Part shown: piece by piece, positions 9,673 through 17,232 of the stretch | How the letters are laid out: each line of letters starts with the position of its first letter | Numbering within the stretch: position 1 is the first letter of the stretch | Assembly: GCF_002077135.1 (NCBI RefSeq) | Contig: NZ_LDOS01000005.1 | Coordinates: 310,001-374,000, forward strand | Direction: 5' to 3' | DNA from: Metallibacterium scheffleri | Lineage (GTDB): Bacteria > Pseudomonadota > Gammaproteobacteria > Xanthomonadales > Rhodanobacteraceae | DNA length: 64,000 bases | Position numbers and translations under genes: made by a program | Notes under the pieces: generated by a model | What the model saw: the letters and a program-made list of their open reading frames with translations, nothing else | What the model was told of the DNA's origin: nothing | Databases searched by the model: none

Positions 9673-9698
9673 CAACGACCCCCTCGCGGGGATCGTTG
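9673..9698 (-). promoter_or_regulatory. Intra-operon hairpin before the DUF3150 RBS
   Basis: CAACGA-TCCCC-GCGA-GGGG-GTCGTTG forms a long stem with a GCGA tetraloop about 25 bases before the GGAG of the DUF3150 gene. No U-run follows, so it is not a classical terminator. It belongs to the set of strong pre-RBS hairpins seen through this region. Confidence 0.5.
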
Positions 9699-9725
9699 GC
9701 CCCGCTGGGGTGGTTGAAGGGTGGA

Positions 9726-10316
9726 TCAGAAGAGAATCGCCGTCATGCGCGAGTCTTCGGATCTCACCACGCCGGGCTCGATGAAGCCCTGTTGGACGAT
9801 GGCCTCATACAGCTCGGGCGGAAGCGCCTTTGCTGCGGCCGAAACGGCGGACGCATCCATGGCGGCATTGTTGGACAGATTGCCGTCATACATCTTGGCA
9901 ATGCCCTTCTGTGCCATCAGGATCATCAGCGCGGAGTGAGCCGAACCGAGTTCGGTCGTGCTCCGGGCGGAAAATCCGTTTTGCTGTCTGAGCGGGCTTG
10001 TTGCCAGTTGCTTCAACAGCTCCTTCGCGGCCTGCTCTTCTTGAATGACCGCGAACACGATCGGCTTCGCGCCTTCCTGTCCGTCACTGTCTTCCTGATT
10101 GACCAGGATAAAGCCGTTGGCCTTCAGTTCGAGACACGACCGCTGAAACTGTGCCTCGACGCCGCCCGCGCAAAGCGATGCGGGTATCCGCTTCGGCCTT
10201 CCAAGCGTTTTGCTGGTGGCTTCCTTTTCGCTCACGGTCACCGAGTCGGTTTCCATCACCACCGTGGCGATGCGGTGCTTCTGATCGTTCTTCAGCTCGA
10301 ATTGGTATCTCTTCAT
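9726..10316 (-). CDS. Unknown protein of the AAA/vWA operon
   Basis: 196 residues, not recognised. The first 60 residues (MKRYQFELKNDQKHRIATVVMETD...) look like a small beta sheet; the rest alternates helices and is rich in Ala. It ends in RMTAILF. GAGGTG precedes ATG 10316. Placed between the CobS-like ATPase and DUF3150 genes with only 9 bases to the former, so it is probably part of the same machine. Confidence 0.65.
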   Translation of the reverse strand: MKRYQFELKNDQKHRIATVVMETDSVTVSEKEATSKTLGRPKRIPASLCAGGVEAQFQRSCLELKANGFILVNQEDSDGQEGAKPIVFAVIQEEQAAKELLKQLATSPLRQQNGFSARSTTELGSAHSALMILMAQKGIAKMYDGNLSNNAAMDASAVSAAAKALPPELYEAIVQQGFIEPGVVRSEDSRMTAILF

Positions 10317-10325
10317 GACGACACC

Positions 10326-11294
10326 TCATGCGGCCTTGGACGGATCGCTCACACCGAACACCTGGGTGATCATTTCGTGGATCGAGATCATCACCGCTGG
10401 GCTGGTCCCGTTGGCGAGTGCCAAATCCACGGCGTAGAGCACTGGCGTTTTCCCGCGCTTGGAGATTTCCTGGTACATCACAGCCAGGTTCACCCAGCGA
10501 GTCAGCGTGCGCGTGCTCATGGTCACGTCCATGCCCTTTCCTGCCTCGAAGGCGGAACGGATCATGTTGGCGACCTTGACGAACGAGTCGGCGACCTGGT
10601 CCTGGATCTTGAAGGCACCCACCAGGATGCTCCTCTCGACCTCGGGATCCGGGTATCCGACCACCAACTTCTGGAAGCGATCGCGGAACGCCAGGTTCTG
10701 CACACGGGTTCCCACGTACAGACCGGTTTCGTCGCCGCCTCCCGCGGTGTTGCTGGTCACGATGAAACAGAAGCCCTTGCGGGCCTTGACCAGTTCGTTC
10801 GTTTGCTTGATCAGAACGAACCCCCTCTCGAGGATGTCGTTCAGACCGGTCAGCGTGCCTGGATCGAGCAGGTCGATCTCATTGAGCAGGAAAGGGACAC
10901 CCGCCCGCATCGCGACCGTCAGTGGACCGTCGAGCGTGATGGTCGATCCGCCGGTGGCCACTGTCTGGTAAATGAGGTCATCAACCTCGAGACGATCATG
11001 TCCTGTCACCGAGATCAGCGGTACGCCGAGGCGCGCGCAGACCTGCTCGGGCAGCGACGTCTTACCGCTACCCGTGGGCCCGATGAGTTGCAGCCCTTCG
11101 GTGGCACCTTCCTTCCAGACGGACCGAAGGAAGTTGATCATGACCAGCAGGTTGTCCCGGCTGAAGACGTAGTTGTTCTTCAGGTCGGGGATGAAGTCGG
11201 CCAGTTCTCCGGCTTCCGGAACTTCCATCGGGATAGCAGGAAGCGTGGTGCCGTGAACATTGAACTGGTCCGGCTGCAAGTTGATTTGCTTCAT
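10326..11294 (-). CDS. CobS/MoxR-like AAA+ ATPase
   Basis: 322 residues from ATG 11294, chosen over an upstream in-frame start because GAGGATC lies just before it. Walker A GPTGSGKT (72-79), Walker B FLLNEID (135-141), and a sensor-1-like IVTSNTAGG. This is the MoxR/CobS branch of AAA+ proteins, which works with a vWA partner; the CobT-like vWA gene lies two genes downstream. Known members remodel protein complexes using ATP; the target here is unknown. Confidence 0.85.
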   Translation of the reverse strand: MKQINLQPDQFNVHGTTLPAIPMEVPEAGELADFIPDLKNNYVFSRDNLLVMINFLRSVWKEGATEGLQLIGPTGSGKTSLPEQVCARLGVPLISVTGHDRLEVDDLIYQTVATGGSTITLDGPLTVAMRAGVPFLLNEIDLLDPGTLTGLNDILERGFVLIKQTNELVKARKGFCFIVTSNTAGGGDETGLYVGTRVQNLAFRDRFQKLVVGYPDPEVERSILVGAFKIQDQVADSFVKVANMIRSAFEAGKGMDVTMSTRTLTRWVNLAVMYQEISKRGKTPVLYAVDLALANGTSPAVMISIHEMITQVFGVSDPSKAA

Positions 11295-11311
11295 GGTGTG
11301 ATCCTCTGAAA

Positions 11312-11336
11312 GGGCACACCCCCAACGGGGGTGCCC
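11312..11336 (-). promoter_or_regulatory. Pre-RBS hairpin of the AAA+ gene
   Basis: GGGCACCCCC-GTT-GGGGGTGTGCCC folds into a nearly perfect stem ending about 5 bases before the TTTCAGAGGATC ribosome binding region. The TTTCAGAGGA segment recurs before several other genes of this region. Confidence 0.5.
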
Positions 11337-11343
11337 GTTGGGC

Positions 11344-11880
11344 TTAGATGGCCATCGCCAGCTGATTGGCGTTTTCACGCTCTTCAGACTGCTCCTGGCC
11401 AACGAATTTCTTGATCAGGTCGCGGTAATTGCGACCCACGAAATGCCGGATGGCATCCGGTTCGAATCCGCCTACGCGACAGCAGAACTCGAACGAGAAC
11501 GGCGCCTTTGCATTGGCCGCTGGCGCCATCCAACACAGCACCTCCCGACGCGTATCGTCGGTCTTTGCGTCGCGCAGCGATTCCAGTGCGGTTTGCACCA
11601 TCGCATCACAGAGCCGCGTGATGTCGTCATCGGTCCAGCGGACCATGTCAGCGCACAGAGCGATGCTCTTCTTGCGCTGTTCGACTTGCGTTGCGGCCTC
11701 GACAGACCGCGTGCCGTCCTGGCTACCGAATGGCAGATCCAGCTGCGTGATGACCTCGCGCAGCAATGAAGTTCGGAAGCTCAACAGAGCCTCGCGACGC
11801 AGTCGACGACGTTCACGCGCGTTGCGAAAAGCCGTGGCTGCCGACTCGAGGAACTCGAGCGGATCGAAGTTGAACAACAT
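11344..11880 (-). CDS. Unknown protein, first gene of the AAA/vWA operon
   Basis: 178 residues, not recognised. Highly charged, with an Arg-rich stretch at 19-33 (RNARERRRLRREALL) and a C-terminal block FVGRNYRDLIKKFVGQEQ. GGGAGGCC precedes ATG 11880. It is preceded by the longest regulated leader of the window and followed by the CobS-like gene 50 bases on, so it opens the six-gene operon. Confidence 0.6.
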   Translation of the reverse strand: MLFNFDPLEFLESAATAFRNARERRRLRREALLSFRTSLLREVITQLDLPFGSQDGTRSVEAATQVEQRKKSIALCADMVRWTDDDITRLCDAMVQTALESLRDAKTDDTRREVLCWMAPAANAKAPFSFEFCCRVGGFEPDAIRHFVGRNYRDLIKKFVGQEQSEERENANQLAMAI

Positions 11881-12176
11881 GATTGGCCTCCCGCCGGCGT
11901 GCGCACGGAAGACCCTTGCGGGCATCGTGTGCGCCCGCAGGCTGATGAAAAACCGGAAGCGCTCCGGCTAGCGTGTTGACGCAATCTGCGTCAGCAACGC
12001 TCGAGGCCAGGCCATGACCTCACGCATGCGTCCTCACAGGAAAAGGCGCAGGCGTCAGGTAACAACCTGTAGCGTGCTGTTGGTTGGGCAACACGCAGAA
12101 GAAATCGACCGTGCATCGGGCCGGGACCGGCGCGTTAGCGCAGCTAAAGCATGCTTCAGTTCGCGTCTTAGTGCAA
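11881..12176 (-). promoter_or_regulatory. Promoter and structured leader 'a' of the AAA/vWA operon
   Basis: Read on the minus strand: -35 TTGCAC (12171-12176), 17-base spacer, -10 CATGCT (12148-12153), then 14 bases, then the box GCGCCGGT...CCGATG (12108-12133). About 120 bases on come two hairpins: GACGCA-GAT-TGCGTC (11978-11992), linker AACACGCTAG, CCGGA-GCGCT-TCCGG (11953-11967), followed by TTTTTC. A third, GGGCGCAC...GTGCGC hairpin (about 11890-11936) lies directly before the RBS and is nearly identical to the one in leader b. The same parts recur in leaders b to g. Confidence 0.6.
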
Positions 12177-12293
12177 GGCGCAGCGGCGTGCAAGCGCCCG
12201 ATAGACGATTGCCGCTGTCAATGGATGGCTGTGCCGAAGCACCAGCCGAAGCCACTCCAGCTTGCACTGCACTGATCTCGATTTCATTTTCAT
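12168..12293 (-). CDS. Possible 41-residue basic protein
   Basis: A short reading frame from ATG 12293 (second ATG at 12287): MKMKSRSVQCKLEWLRLVLR..., ending at TAA 12168. It is Arg/Leu-rich with several Cys and would be very basic. The region before it is purine-rich (GAAGAAAAAA) and a poor ribosome binding site. It overlaps the -35 region of leader a. It may be only a spacer between the 109-residue gene and leader a. Confidence 0.2.
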   Translation of the reverse strand: MKMKSRSVQCKLEWLRLVLRHSHPLTAAIVYRALARRCALH

Positions 12294-12324
12294 TTTTTTC
12301 TTCGTCAATTTGTATCTCCAGTTT

Positions 12325-12360
12325 CAGTGCGCCACAGGATGATTCCCCTGTGGCGCACTG
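12325..12360 (-). promoter_or_regulatory. Strong hairpin after the 109-residue gene
   Basis: CAGTGCGCCACAGG pairs perfectly with CCTGTGGCGCACTG across a 7- to 8-base loop. It lies 22 bases after the stop of the gene at 12382. No U-run follows on the minus strand, so it may stabilise mRNA ends or act with the hairpin family of this region. Confidence 0.45.
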
Positions 12361-12381
12361 CATGACTATTTATGCTGGATT

Positions 12382-12711
12382 TCAGCCGTTGATATTCGCG
12401 TCTTCTTCCAGCATGTCTTCGTAGTCGTCCGGATCCTGGTAGTAGCCCGTTTCACCACCGGAAACCCAGGGTTTCTCGGTCACAAGATAGCCAAGCTTGT
12501 TGACGATATGGAATCCCGCAGCAATCACCCAGATACCATCCTCGCCCTCGACCACGGTCCACACGCTGTGTGCGTCCAGGTCCTTCACGTCGTTATAGTC
12601 CCTCAGATACGAGCCCTGCCCCTCCTGGCCAGGCGTCTCGACTGGGCCATACCGCTCCCAGAATTCGTGTTCCTTCATCGTCTCGTCGACGACCGTGCTA
12701 TGCGTGTGCAT
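12382..12711 (-). CDS. Small acidic protein of unknown function
   Basis: 109 residues from ATG 12711 (GGGAG seven bases upstream). Acidic, aromatic-rich, with a region VWTVVEGEDGIWVIAAGFHIVNKLGYLVTEKPW that resembles small plasmid- and phage-borne proteins of unknown role. The C-terminus YYQDPDDYEDMLEEDANING is strongly acidic. It overlaps the upstream gene by 14 bases. Confidence 0.6.
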   Translation of the reverse strand: MHTHSTVVDETMKEHEFWERYGPVETPGQEGQGSYLRDYNDVKDLDAHSVWTVVEGEDGIWVIAAGFHIVNKLGYLVTEKPWVSGGETGYYQDPDDYEDMLEEDANING

Positions 12712-12952
12712 CGGCAATCTCCCGTTCAACGAGTTCAGCGAGTTCCATGCCTGATACAGGCTGGTGCCTCTGCAGGCGATCCTGCATCGAACCCACAAGC
12801 GATTCGAGCTGACTTGTTTGAATCCAGCGCACAAGAAACGATTTGTCCGGTTCGGCACAACGCAACAGCGCCATGTCGCCATCGATGCGAATCGGTTCCG
12901 CGTGCATCGCGACTCGATCGCCCTGGTAACCATCATTGAGGTAGATGATCAT
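12698..12952 (-). CDS. Small unknown protein
   Basis: 84 residues from ATG 12952, which has GGAGGG just upstream; a further ATG at 12964 lacks this. Sequence MIIYLNDGYQGDRVAMHAEPIRIDG... suggests a compact beta-rich N-terminal half and a helical C-terminal half. It is the second gene of a three-gene operon (97, 84 and 109 residues). Confidence 0.55.
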   Translation of the reverse strand: MIIYLNDGYQGDRVAMHAEPIRIDGDMALLRCAEPDKSFLVRWIQTSQLESLVGSMQDRLQRHQPVSGMELAELVEREIADAHA

Positions 12953-12964
12953 GCATCCCTCCAC

Positions 12965-13258
12965 TCAAGCCACGGCCTGAACGGATGGATGCGCCTGCTG
13001 GTGCAGGAGCCTCGTTTCCGCGAACTCGGTTCCCATCAGCTCGACGAGGCCATTGCAGTAGAAACTGTCGCCTCGACGCATCCCGGCCAGCACTCGACCA
13101 ACCGACTCTTCAGTGATCGCATGCTGCCGCATGATTGGCGTGATCTCGCTGGTGCGCGAAATGACGCCGATGAGTTTTCCCTCGATCCGCACGACGCAGG
13201 ATTGCTTGATGCGCCGGCGAACGGACCCGACTTGAATCGTGTCGACGTTCTTCGACAT
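12965..13258 (-). CDS. Small unknown protein
   Basis: 97 residues from ATG 13258, the first gene after leader c. MSKNVDTIQVGSVRRRIKQSCVVRIEGKL... reads like a small beta barrel followed by helices; no family recognised. Its stop is 12 bases before the next start, so the three small genes form one operon. Confidence 0.6.
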   Translation of the reverse strand: MSKNVDTIQVGSVRRRIKQSCVVRIEGKLIGVISRTSEITPIMRQHAITEESVGRVLAGMRRGDSFYCNGLVELMGTEFAETRLLHQQAHPSVQAVA

Positions 13259-13555
13259 GGAACACCCCGGGCTTGACGCCCTCTGAAATGCCGGAATCGC
13301 TCCGGCCAGCGTGTGGCGCATTGCGCGCAACAGGCTGTGAGTCCACAAAGGGCTCGCGCGAACGCGCACGAACACATACGCGCTCGCGCAAGACCTTGGT
13401 GTTGGATGCACGGTAACCGTGCATGCAGAGGCGGATGAACAACACCCTGCAGGGCGGCTCCGACCGCGTGGAGCCTATTTCGAAAAGCGCCAATCGCGGG
13501 CGGTTCGCGGCCTCATCGGCAAGTTCAGGCTACTGCCTGGACTGCCTTCCGTCAA
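13259..13555 (-). promoter_or_regulatory. Promoter and structured leader 'c'
   Basis: Minus strand: -35 TTGACG (13550-13555), 17 bases, -10 TAGCCT (13527-13532), then GCCGATGAGGCC. The promoter overlaps the stop of the PLD-like gene. Further on, an inverted repeat TGCACGG-TTA-CCGTGCA (near 13399-13415) and, near the gene, hairpin one (about 13315-13331), linker ACACGCTGG, hairpin two CCGGA-GCGAT-TCCGG (13291-13305) and ATTTC. No protein-coding evidence in this 293-base stretch. Confidence 0.6.
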
Positions 13556-14493
13556 TGCCGCCAGTGATGCCAACTTCGCCGGTATCGGGCATGTCCACCG
13601 TTCGCAGGCGCAGCCGACAGCGGGACAGCCGTATTCCAGTCGGCGGCGAACTGGGCTCTCGCGGGCGTGACGGTGGCTCCTGTCAGGACAACACCCATTT
13701 CCCGATTGCGATCGAGGGACGACACCGAGAAGTTCTGGCTCCCGATGAATGTCCATTGCTGACCCAGAATCATCTTCGCGTGCATGTATCCCGCTGACTT
13801 TGGCATCAGACGCACCTGGACGCCATGCGCGGCCAAGGCTTGGGCGTTCCGCCGGTCTTCCGAGGAGATCGATTCGGGCAGGATGACTTGGGCTTGCGCG
13901 CCCTTTGCCTCGATCGTCCGCAGGATCTGTCGATCCGAACCCATTTCCTCGCTCTCGATCTCGACCTGGCCAGGCTGAGCGATCATGGTCTCGATCGCTT
14001 GGGTCGCACCAGGCGAGAGAACCAGCCATTTCCTCACGGCGGATGGGGCACTCGTGTTGGTCCAGTCAGCATCGAACACCGCTCGCGCCGATTGTACGAT
14101 CGCTGGCTGCCGCGTCACCCAAAGGTATTCCCGATTCCGGTTGAAGGCAGACCAGTCGAAATTGGCCGTCCCGATCTCGCAGGCGTGAGCACTGCAGACG
14201 TATTTGGCATGGTCAAACACATAGCGCGCTTCGAAGCGTGCAGGCGCTTGCTCGACGCTGGCGCCCGTTGCGCGGGCAGCAGCAAACTCGCGCCGGACTT
14301 TTGCGGGAGCCATCTTGTAGGGCCTGCCGTCCAAGATGATTCGGACGTGGACTCCGCGGTGAACTGCGTCTTGCAGCGCGTGCAGGATCCCTCGGTCAGC
14401 CAAGTAGTAGACGTTCAGATCGATGCTGTGCTGCGCCTGCTGGATGACCTGAACAACAGGTGCGTCACCTGCGGTTGGCTGGATGTAGAGCAT
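13552..14493 (-). CDS. Phospholipase D-like protein with degenerate HKD motifs
   Basis: 313 residues from ATG 14493 (GGAG seven bases upstream); a further ATG at 14529 lies inside a hairpin and is unlikely. Two PLD repeats are clear: HAKYVCSAHACEIGTANFD and HAKMILGQQWTFIGSQNFS, each followed by N-R-N-R-E. In both, H and K are present but the Asp four positions after the Lys (HxKxxxxD) is replaced, by Ala and Gln. Relatives with full motifs are nucleases or phospholipases; activity is uncertain here. Confidence 0.75.
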   Translation of the reverse strand: MLYIQPTAGDAPVVQVIQQAQHSIDLNVYYLADRGILHALQDAVHRGVHVRIILDGRPYKMAPAKVRREFAAARATGASVEQAPARFEARYVFDHAKYVCSAHACEIGTANFDWSAFNRNREYLWVTRQPAIVQSARAVFDADWTNTSAPSAVRKWLVLSPGATQAIETMIAQPGQVEIESEEMGSDRQILRTIEAKGAQAQVILPESISSEDRRNAQALAAHGVQVRLMPKSAGYMHAKMILGQQWTFIGSQNFSVSSLDRNREMGVVLTGATVTPARAQFAADWNTAVPLSAAPANGGHARYRRSWHHWRH

Positions 14494-14512
14494 GTCCGGA
14501 CTCCATTCCAAG

Positions 14513-14542
14513 AACCCCACGGTGCACATGCGCCGTGGGGTT
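14513..14542 (-). promoter_or_regulatory. Pre-RBS hairpin of the PLD-like gene
   Basis: CCCCACGG (14515-14522) pairs with CCGTGGGG (14533-14540), extended by AA/TT. It is followed on the minus strand by TTCTTGGAATGGAG, the RBS of the PLD-like gene. It could act as a weak terminator or translational element between the 63-residue gene and the PLD gene. Confidence 0.5.
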
Positions 14543-14547
14543 GTGGT

Positions 14548-14739
14548 TTACCGTTTACTGTAGCGGGGTGTGGCCGCGCCGAGGTCCATCTGCGGACCCA
14601 GCCTGGTCCCCTTCGAAAGCTTGATTCCTTGCTTCAGGCGTTCGGGGTTGCCGCGCACCGGCAATCCAGTCCACACCTCTGGAATGACCGTGATATGGTC
14701 CTTTTCGAGATACTTTTCGACTGCTGCCTTAGAACTCAT
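14548..14739 (-). CDS. Small unknown protein (63 residues)
   Basis: MSSKAAVEKYLEKDHITVIP..., basic, with GGGAGCC before ATG 14739. No family recognised. Lies 11 bases after the membrane protein gene and ahead of the PLD-like gene in the same direction. Confidence 0.55.
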   Translation of the reverse strand: MSSKAAVEKYLEKDHITVIPEVWTGLPVRGNPERLKQGIKLSKGTRLGPQMDLGAATPRYSKR

Positions 14740-14750
14740 GGTTGGCTCCC

Positions 14751-15428
14751 TCAGACGTAGAAGAAGATCAAGGCCTCAATGACACTGCCTTTGATGAGTA
14801 TGCTACTCGCATCGGGCACTTTGACAAGTTTGCCCTGAGCGTCTTCTTCCCATGTTTCCTCGAGGTACAGGTCCCGATAGCCACCCGAATGGGACAGCTT
14901 CGATTGGGAACCGAACCGACCGTAGAGCATGCCTTCCGTGGTTCTGACCCCAATGATCAGCGTCTTGTCTTCTCGTTTGCAAATGTTGAGACTGGCAAAG
15001 ATCGCCTGATCGGTAGCCTGGTCGCTGACCTGCGCAAGGTTCTTGAGTTTGCGCCGCAGAAACCCACTGATCGACCAACCCTGCCTCTGCGCCAAGCCGA
15101 TGATGCAGCCATAAACGCCTGGCAACACAACGAACGTTAGCCACGCCGTGAATCCTTGGATGGCGCTTCCAAAGAGCATGAGTGGGCTTTTGTACAGGAC
15201 CGGCTTTTCTACCATGCCATAAATCAAATCCGCATGGCCAGTAGGAACGAAGATCAGAACGGTGAATGCCAACACCATGAACGACCTGATCAGAATCCTG
15301 ATTGACTCGGCTGCATCGACCGGAACTGATGCCTGTCCGATCGTGAACCTTCTCACGCTGCTGTAGATAAAGCCCGGGAGCACCAGCACTAGAAGGTACG
15401 GAATACCCAAGTTGAAGATGTTTTCCAT
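14751..15428 (-). CDS. Membrane protein, DUF6338-like
   Basis: 225 residues. Three hydrophobic segments (about 8-24, 47-62, 84-110) followed by a cytoplasmic domain with a small beta-rich part (DKTLIIGVRTTEGMLYGRFG) ending LIKGSVIEALIFFYV. The order, N-terminal LLVLVLPGFIYSSVRR and the C-terminal domain resemble DUF6338 membrane proteins; this is by eye only. ATG 15428 is preceded by GAGGTAATC. Confidence 0.55.
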   Translation of the reverse strand: MENIFNLGIPYLLVLVLPGFIYSSVRRFTIGQASVPVDAAESIRILIRSFMVLAFTVLIFVPTGHADLIYGMVEKPVLYKSPLMLFGSAIQGFTAWLTFVVLPGVYGCIIGLAQRQGWSISGFLRRKLKNLAQVSDQATDQAIFASLNICKREDKTLIIGVRTTEGMLYGRFGSQSKLSHSGGYRDLYLEETWEEDAQGKLVKVPDASSILIKGSVIEALIFFYV

Positions 15429-15443
15429 GATGATTACCTCAGC

Positions 15444-15532
15444 CGTGCGCGCCGTGGTGAAGGAAGCCACCGCGCGCACGCCGCGGTGGTAACTTGACGG
15501 GTGCGCCCATCCCTCGCGGGATCAGTGCGCCC
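15444..15532 (-). promoter_or_regulatory. Two hairpins before the DUF6338-like gene
   Basis: Upstream to downstream on the minus strand: GGGCGCACTGATCCC... pairing with ...GGATGGGCGCACC around a GCGA loop (15500-15532), then CGTGCGCGC...GCGCGCACG (15444-15480). The first is of the GGGCGCAC type also found before the genes at 11880 and 16856. No promoter of the shared type was found just upstream. Confidence 0.5.
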
Positions 15533-15607
15533 GCAAGGGTTTCTTGCTGCATGTCTGTCGCAATTTGAAAGACATTCCCGTGCAGCTTTGCTGTCAGTCA
15601 GCAAGGC

Positions 15608-15892
15608 TCACGGAAACTGTAGATCGCTTTCGCATACGGGAAGCGGGTTGAACCCACTCGTCCAATAGCGGCGTCCGGTCGCGTAAAGCGCATCCTTCGC
15701 GCCGTCCCGCGCATAAATTGATTTCACGGTCGTGTCGAACGTCAGACCGTATTCGTTCGTGTAAATCACCCTGTCACCGGCCTTGAATCGCAGAGGCAGC
15801 CCATTTTCAGGTGCAAATGGCTTCTGCGTGTCATGCTCGGCAACGACCTCATCGATCCACTCGAAGTGAGTGCTCACGGCATTCTCCCGCAT
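15608..15892 (-). CDS. Small unknown protein (94 residues)
   Basis: MRENAVSTHFEWIDEVVAEH..., with a central LRFKAGDRVIYTNEYGLTFDTTVKSIY that looks like a small SH3-like or KOW-like barrel. It shares this style (GxRI/VxY...VxVKTxxGRxY) with the 63-residue protein encoded just upstream, so the two may be related. No family assigned. Confidence 0.55.
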   Translation of the reverse strand: MRENAVSTHFEWIDEVVAEHDTQKPFAPENGLPLRFKAGDRVIYTNEYGLTFDTTVKSIYARDGAKDALYATGRRYWTSGFNPLPVCESDLQFP

Positions 15893-15918
15893 GATTGAAT
15901 CCGATATGCACGGCTCGG

Positions 15919-15946
15919 CGCCACCACCCCGCAAGGGGTGATGGCA
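15919..15946 (-). promoter_or_regulatory. Hairpin between two small genes
   Basis: GCCATCACCCC-TTGC-GGGGTGGTGGC folds into an 11-base stem with a short loop between the 63- and 94-residue genes, about 30 bases before the start at 15892. Confidence 0.45.
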
Positions 15947-15969
15947 CCAAGGGCGGTGGCGCATGCCGC

Positions 15970-16161
15970 TTACTCCACAATTTCGCAGATGTATTGCGGC
16001 AGCAAGCGATACGTGCGCCCCGCGTCCGTCTTGACGGTGATGACCTTGCGGCCCACCCTGATGACTTGCGCATAGCGCTGCCCCTGCATCCATTGATCGG
16101 TTGCCGGGTGCAGCTGGATGCGCTGGCCAATCTGGAAGGCGTCGAGCGAGTAGAGCGTCAT
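15970..16161 (-). CDS. Small unknown protein (63 residues)
   Basis: MTLYSLDAFQIGQRIQLHPATDQ... then YAQVIRVGRKVITVKTDAGRTYRL, a likely small beta barrel. Its start overlaps the stop of the 232-residue gene (TCATG/ATGA at 16158-16161), so translation is coupled. Confidence 0.6.
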   Translation of the reverse strand: MTLYSLDAFQIGQRIQLHPATDQWMQGQRYAQVIRVGRKVITVKTDAGRTYRLLPQYICEIVE

Positions 16162-16856
16162 GCCAGCGCTTCCTGATGTTTCGCTTCGCTTTGCCAGCCG
16201 AAGGACGGCTCGACGGCGTCCAGGAACCAACCCGCCCCCGGCTTGCCAGGGAAGTAAGGCTCGATGCCATAGACGTTGCCCCACTCGCCCCCGAAAACAT
16301 CAGCGAGAATGTGCGCCGTCGCATGCGCGTACAACGAGAGCATGAACCCGAAGCGACTTTCTTCGAGCGTACCGCTTGGCGCTTCGGCGATGATGCCGGC
16401 ACGCCGCGCGGTATAGAGCAACACGCGACGTTTCGGGTCATCGATGAGCCGTTCCGACTTGGTGATCACGTTGAACGATATTTCGGCGTCCACGTAATCG
16501 CCTAGTGGTGCGGCATTGTGCAAGACCCGCTCGATGACCGACTCATACTCAGGCGTCGAGAACGGTTGCAGGTTGGCTGTCGCGATGCGCCCTTGGCGAA
16601 CACGGTCGAGTGCACGCGAATAGTAAGCGCGGATATCACCGTCGTTGCCGACGGCCGCGAGCGTGACGAACTTGCGCCCCGTCCGTTGCCCGGCGAATAC
16701 ATTCTCCTGCTCGGTGAAGAGGAAGCAGGCGCGACCTTGATAGCCATTGCGCAGATCAGGGATCCATCCGGGGATGAACTCCAGGATTTCACGCTGGGCG
16801 CGCTGGGAATTCACCGCGACCAGAAGATGGCGGTGTTCGATGCTCTGAATGAACAT
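16158..16856 (-). CDS. Unknown protein, leader b operon
   Basis: 232 residues from ATG 16856 with CGGGAG upstream. Not recognised. It has a mixed alpha/beta N-terminal half (MFIQSIEHRHLLVAVNSQRAQREILEFIPG) and a C-terminal half with aromatic-rich FGGEWGNVYGIEPYFPGKPGAGWF. It opens the three-gene operon (232, 63 and 94 residues) behind leader b. Confidence 0.6.
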   Translation of the reverse strand: MFIQSIEHRHLLVAVNSQRAQREILEFIPGWIPDLRNGYQGRACFLFTEQENVFAGQRTGRKFVTLAAVGNDGDIRAYYSRALDRVRQGRIATANLQPFSTPEYESVIERVLHNAAPLGDYVDAEISFNVITKSERLIDDPKRRVLLYTARRAGIIAEAPSGTLEESRFGFMLSLYAHATAHILADVFGGEWGNVYGIEPYFPGKPGAGWFLDAVEPSFGWQSEAKHQEALA

Positions 16857-17161
16857 GATGATCTCCCGCCGACGTGCGCACGGAAGACCCTTGCGGGCAT
16901 CGTGTGCGCCCGCGGGCATTGAAAGACCGGAATCGCTCCGGCTGGCGTGTGGCACGATGCGTGCCGACAGCCGTAGAGGCGCAGAGGCCTCACGCAAACC
17001 GCATGGCCGCGTTTTGCGTCAAGTCTCTGAAGGCAGGCGCAGTCAGCCAAGCTTAGCCGTGGCTGGATACGAACGCTGCAGGACGGAAATCAACCGTGCA
17101 TCGGGCCGGGACCGGCGCTGGCGCGCAGATCTAGGCTAAGGCTGCGCATGCTTCTTGTCAA
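16857..17161 (-). promoter_or_regulatory. Promoter and structured leader 'b'
   Basis: Minus strand: -35 TTGACA (17156-17161), 17 bases, -10 TAGCCT (17133-17138), 14 bases, then GCGCCGGT...CCGATG (17093-17118), whose 26 bases are identical to those in leader a. About 130 bases on: hairpin GGCACG-CAT-CGTGCC (16951-16965), linker ACACGCCAG, hairpin CCGGA-GCGAT-TCCGG (16927-16941), then TCTTTC. Last, a GGGCGCAC...GTGCGC hairpin (about 16870-16915) almost identical to that of leader a, then the RBS. Confidence 0.65.
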
Positions 17162-17232
17162 ACCAGCCGATTTGCCTCTCAGAGGCGCATTTGCCGTCGG
17201 TGGTGATGCGGGCCGCGCATACGATTCCGGCC

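Noticed and set aside
9600-11309. 569-codon plus-strand frame
   Set aside because: Runs antisense through two to three well-supported genes including the Walker motifs of the AAA+ ATPase.
11460-11490. GGTTCGAATCC, as in a tRNA T-arm
   Set aside because: It lies inside a coding region and no acceptor, D or anticodon stems can be built around it.
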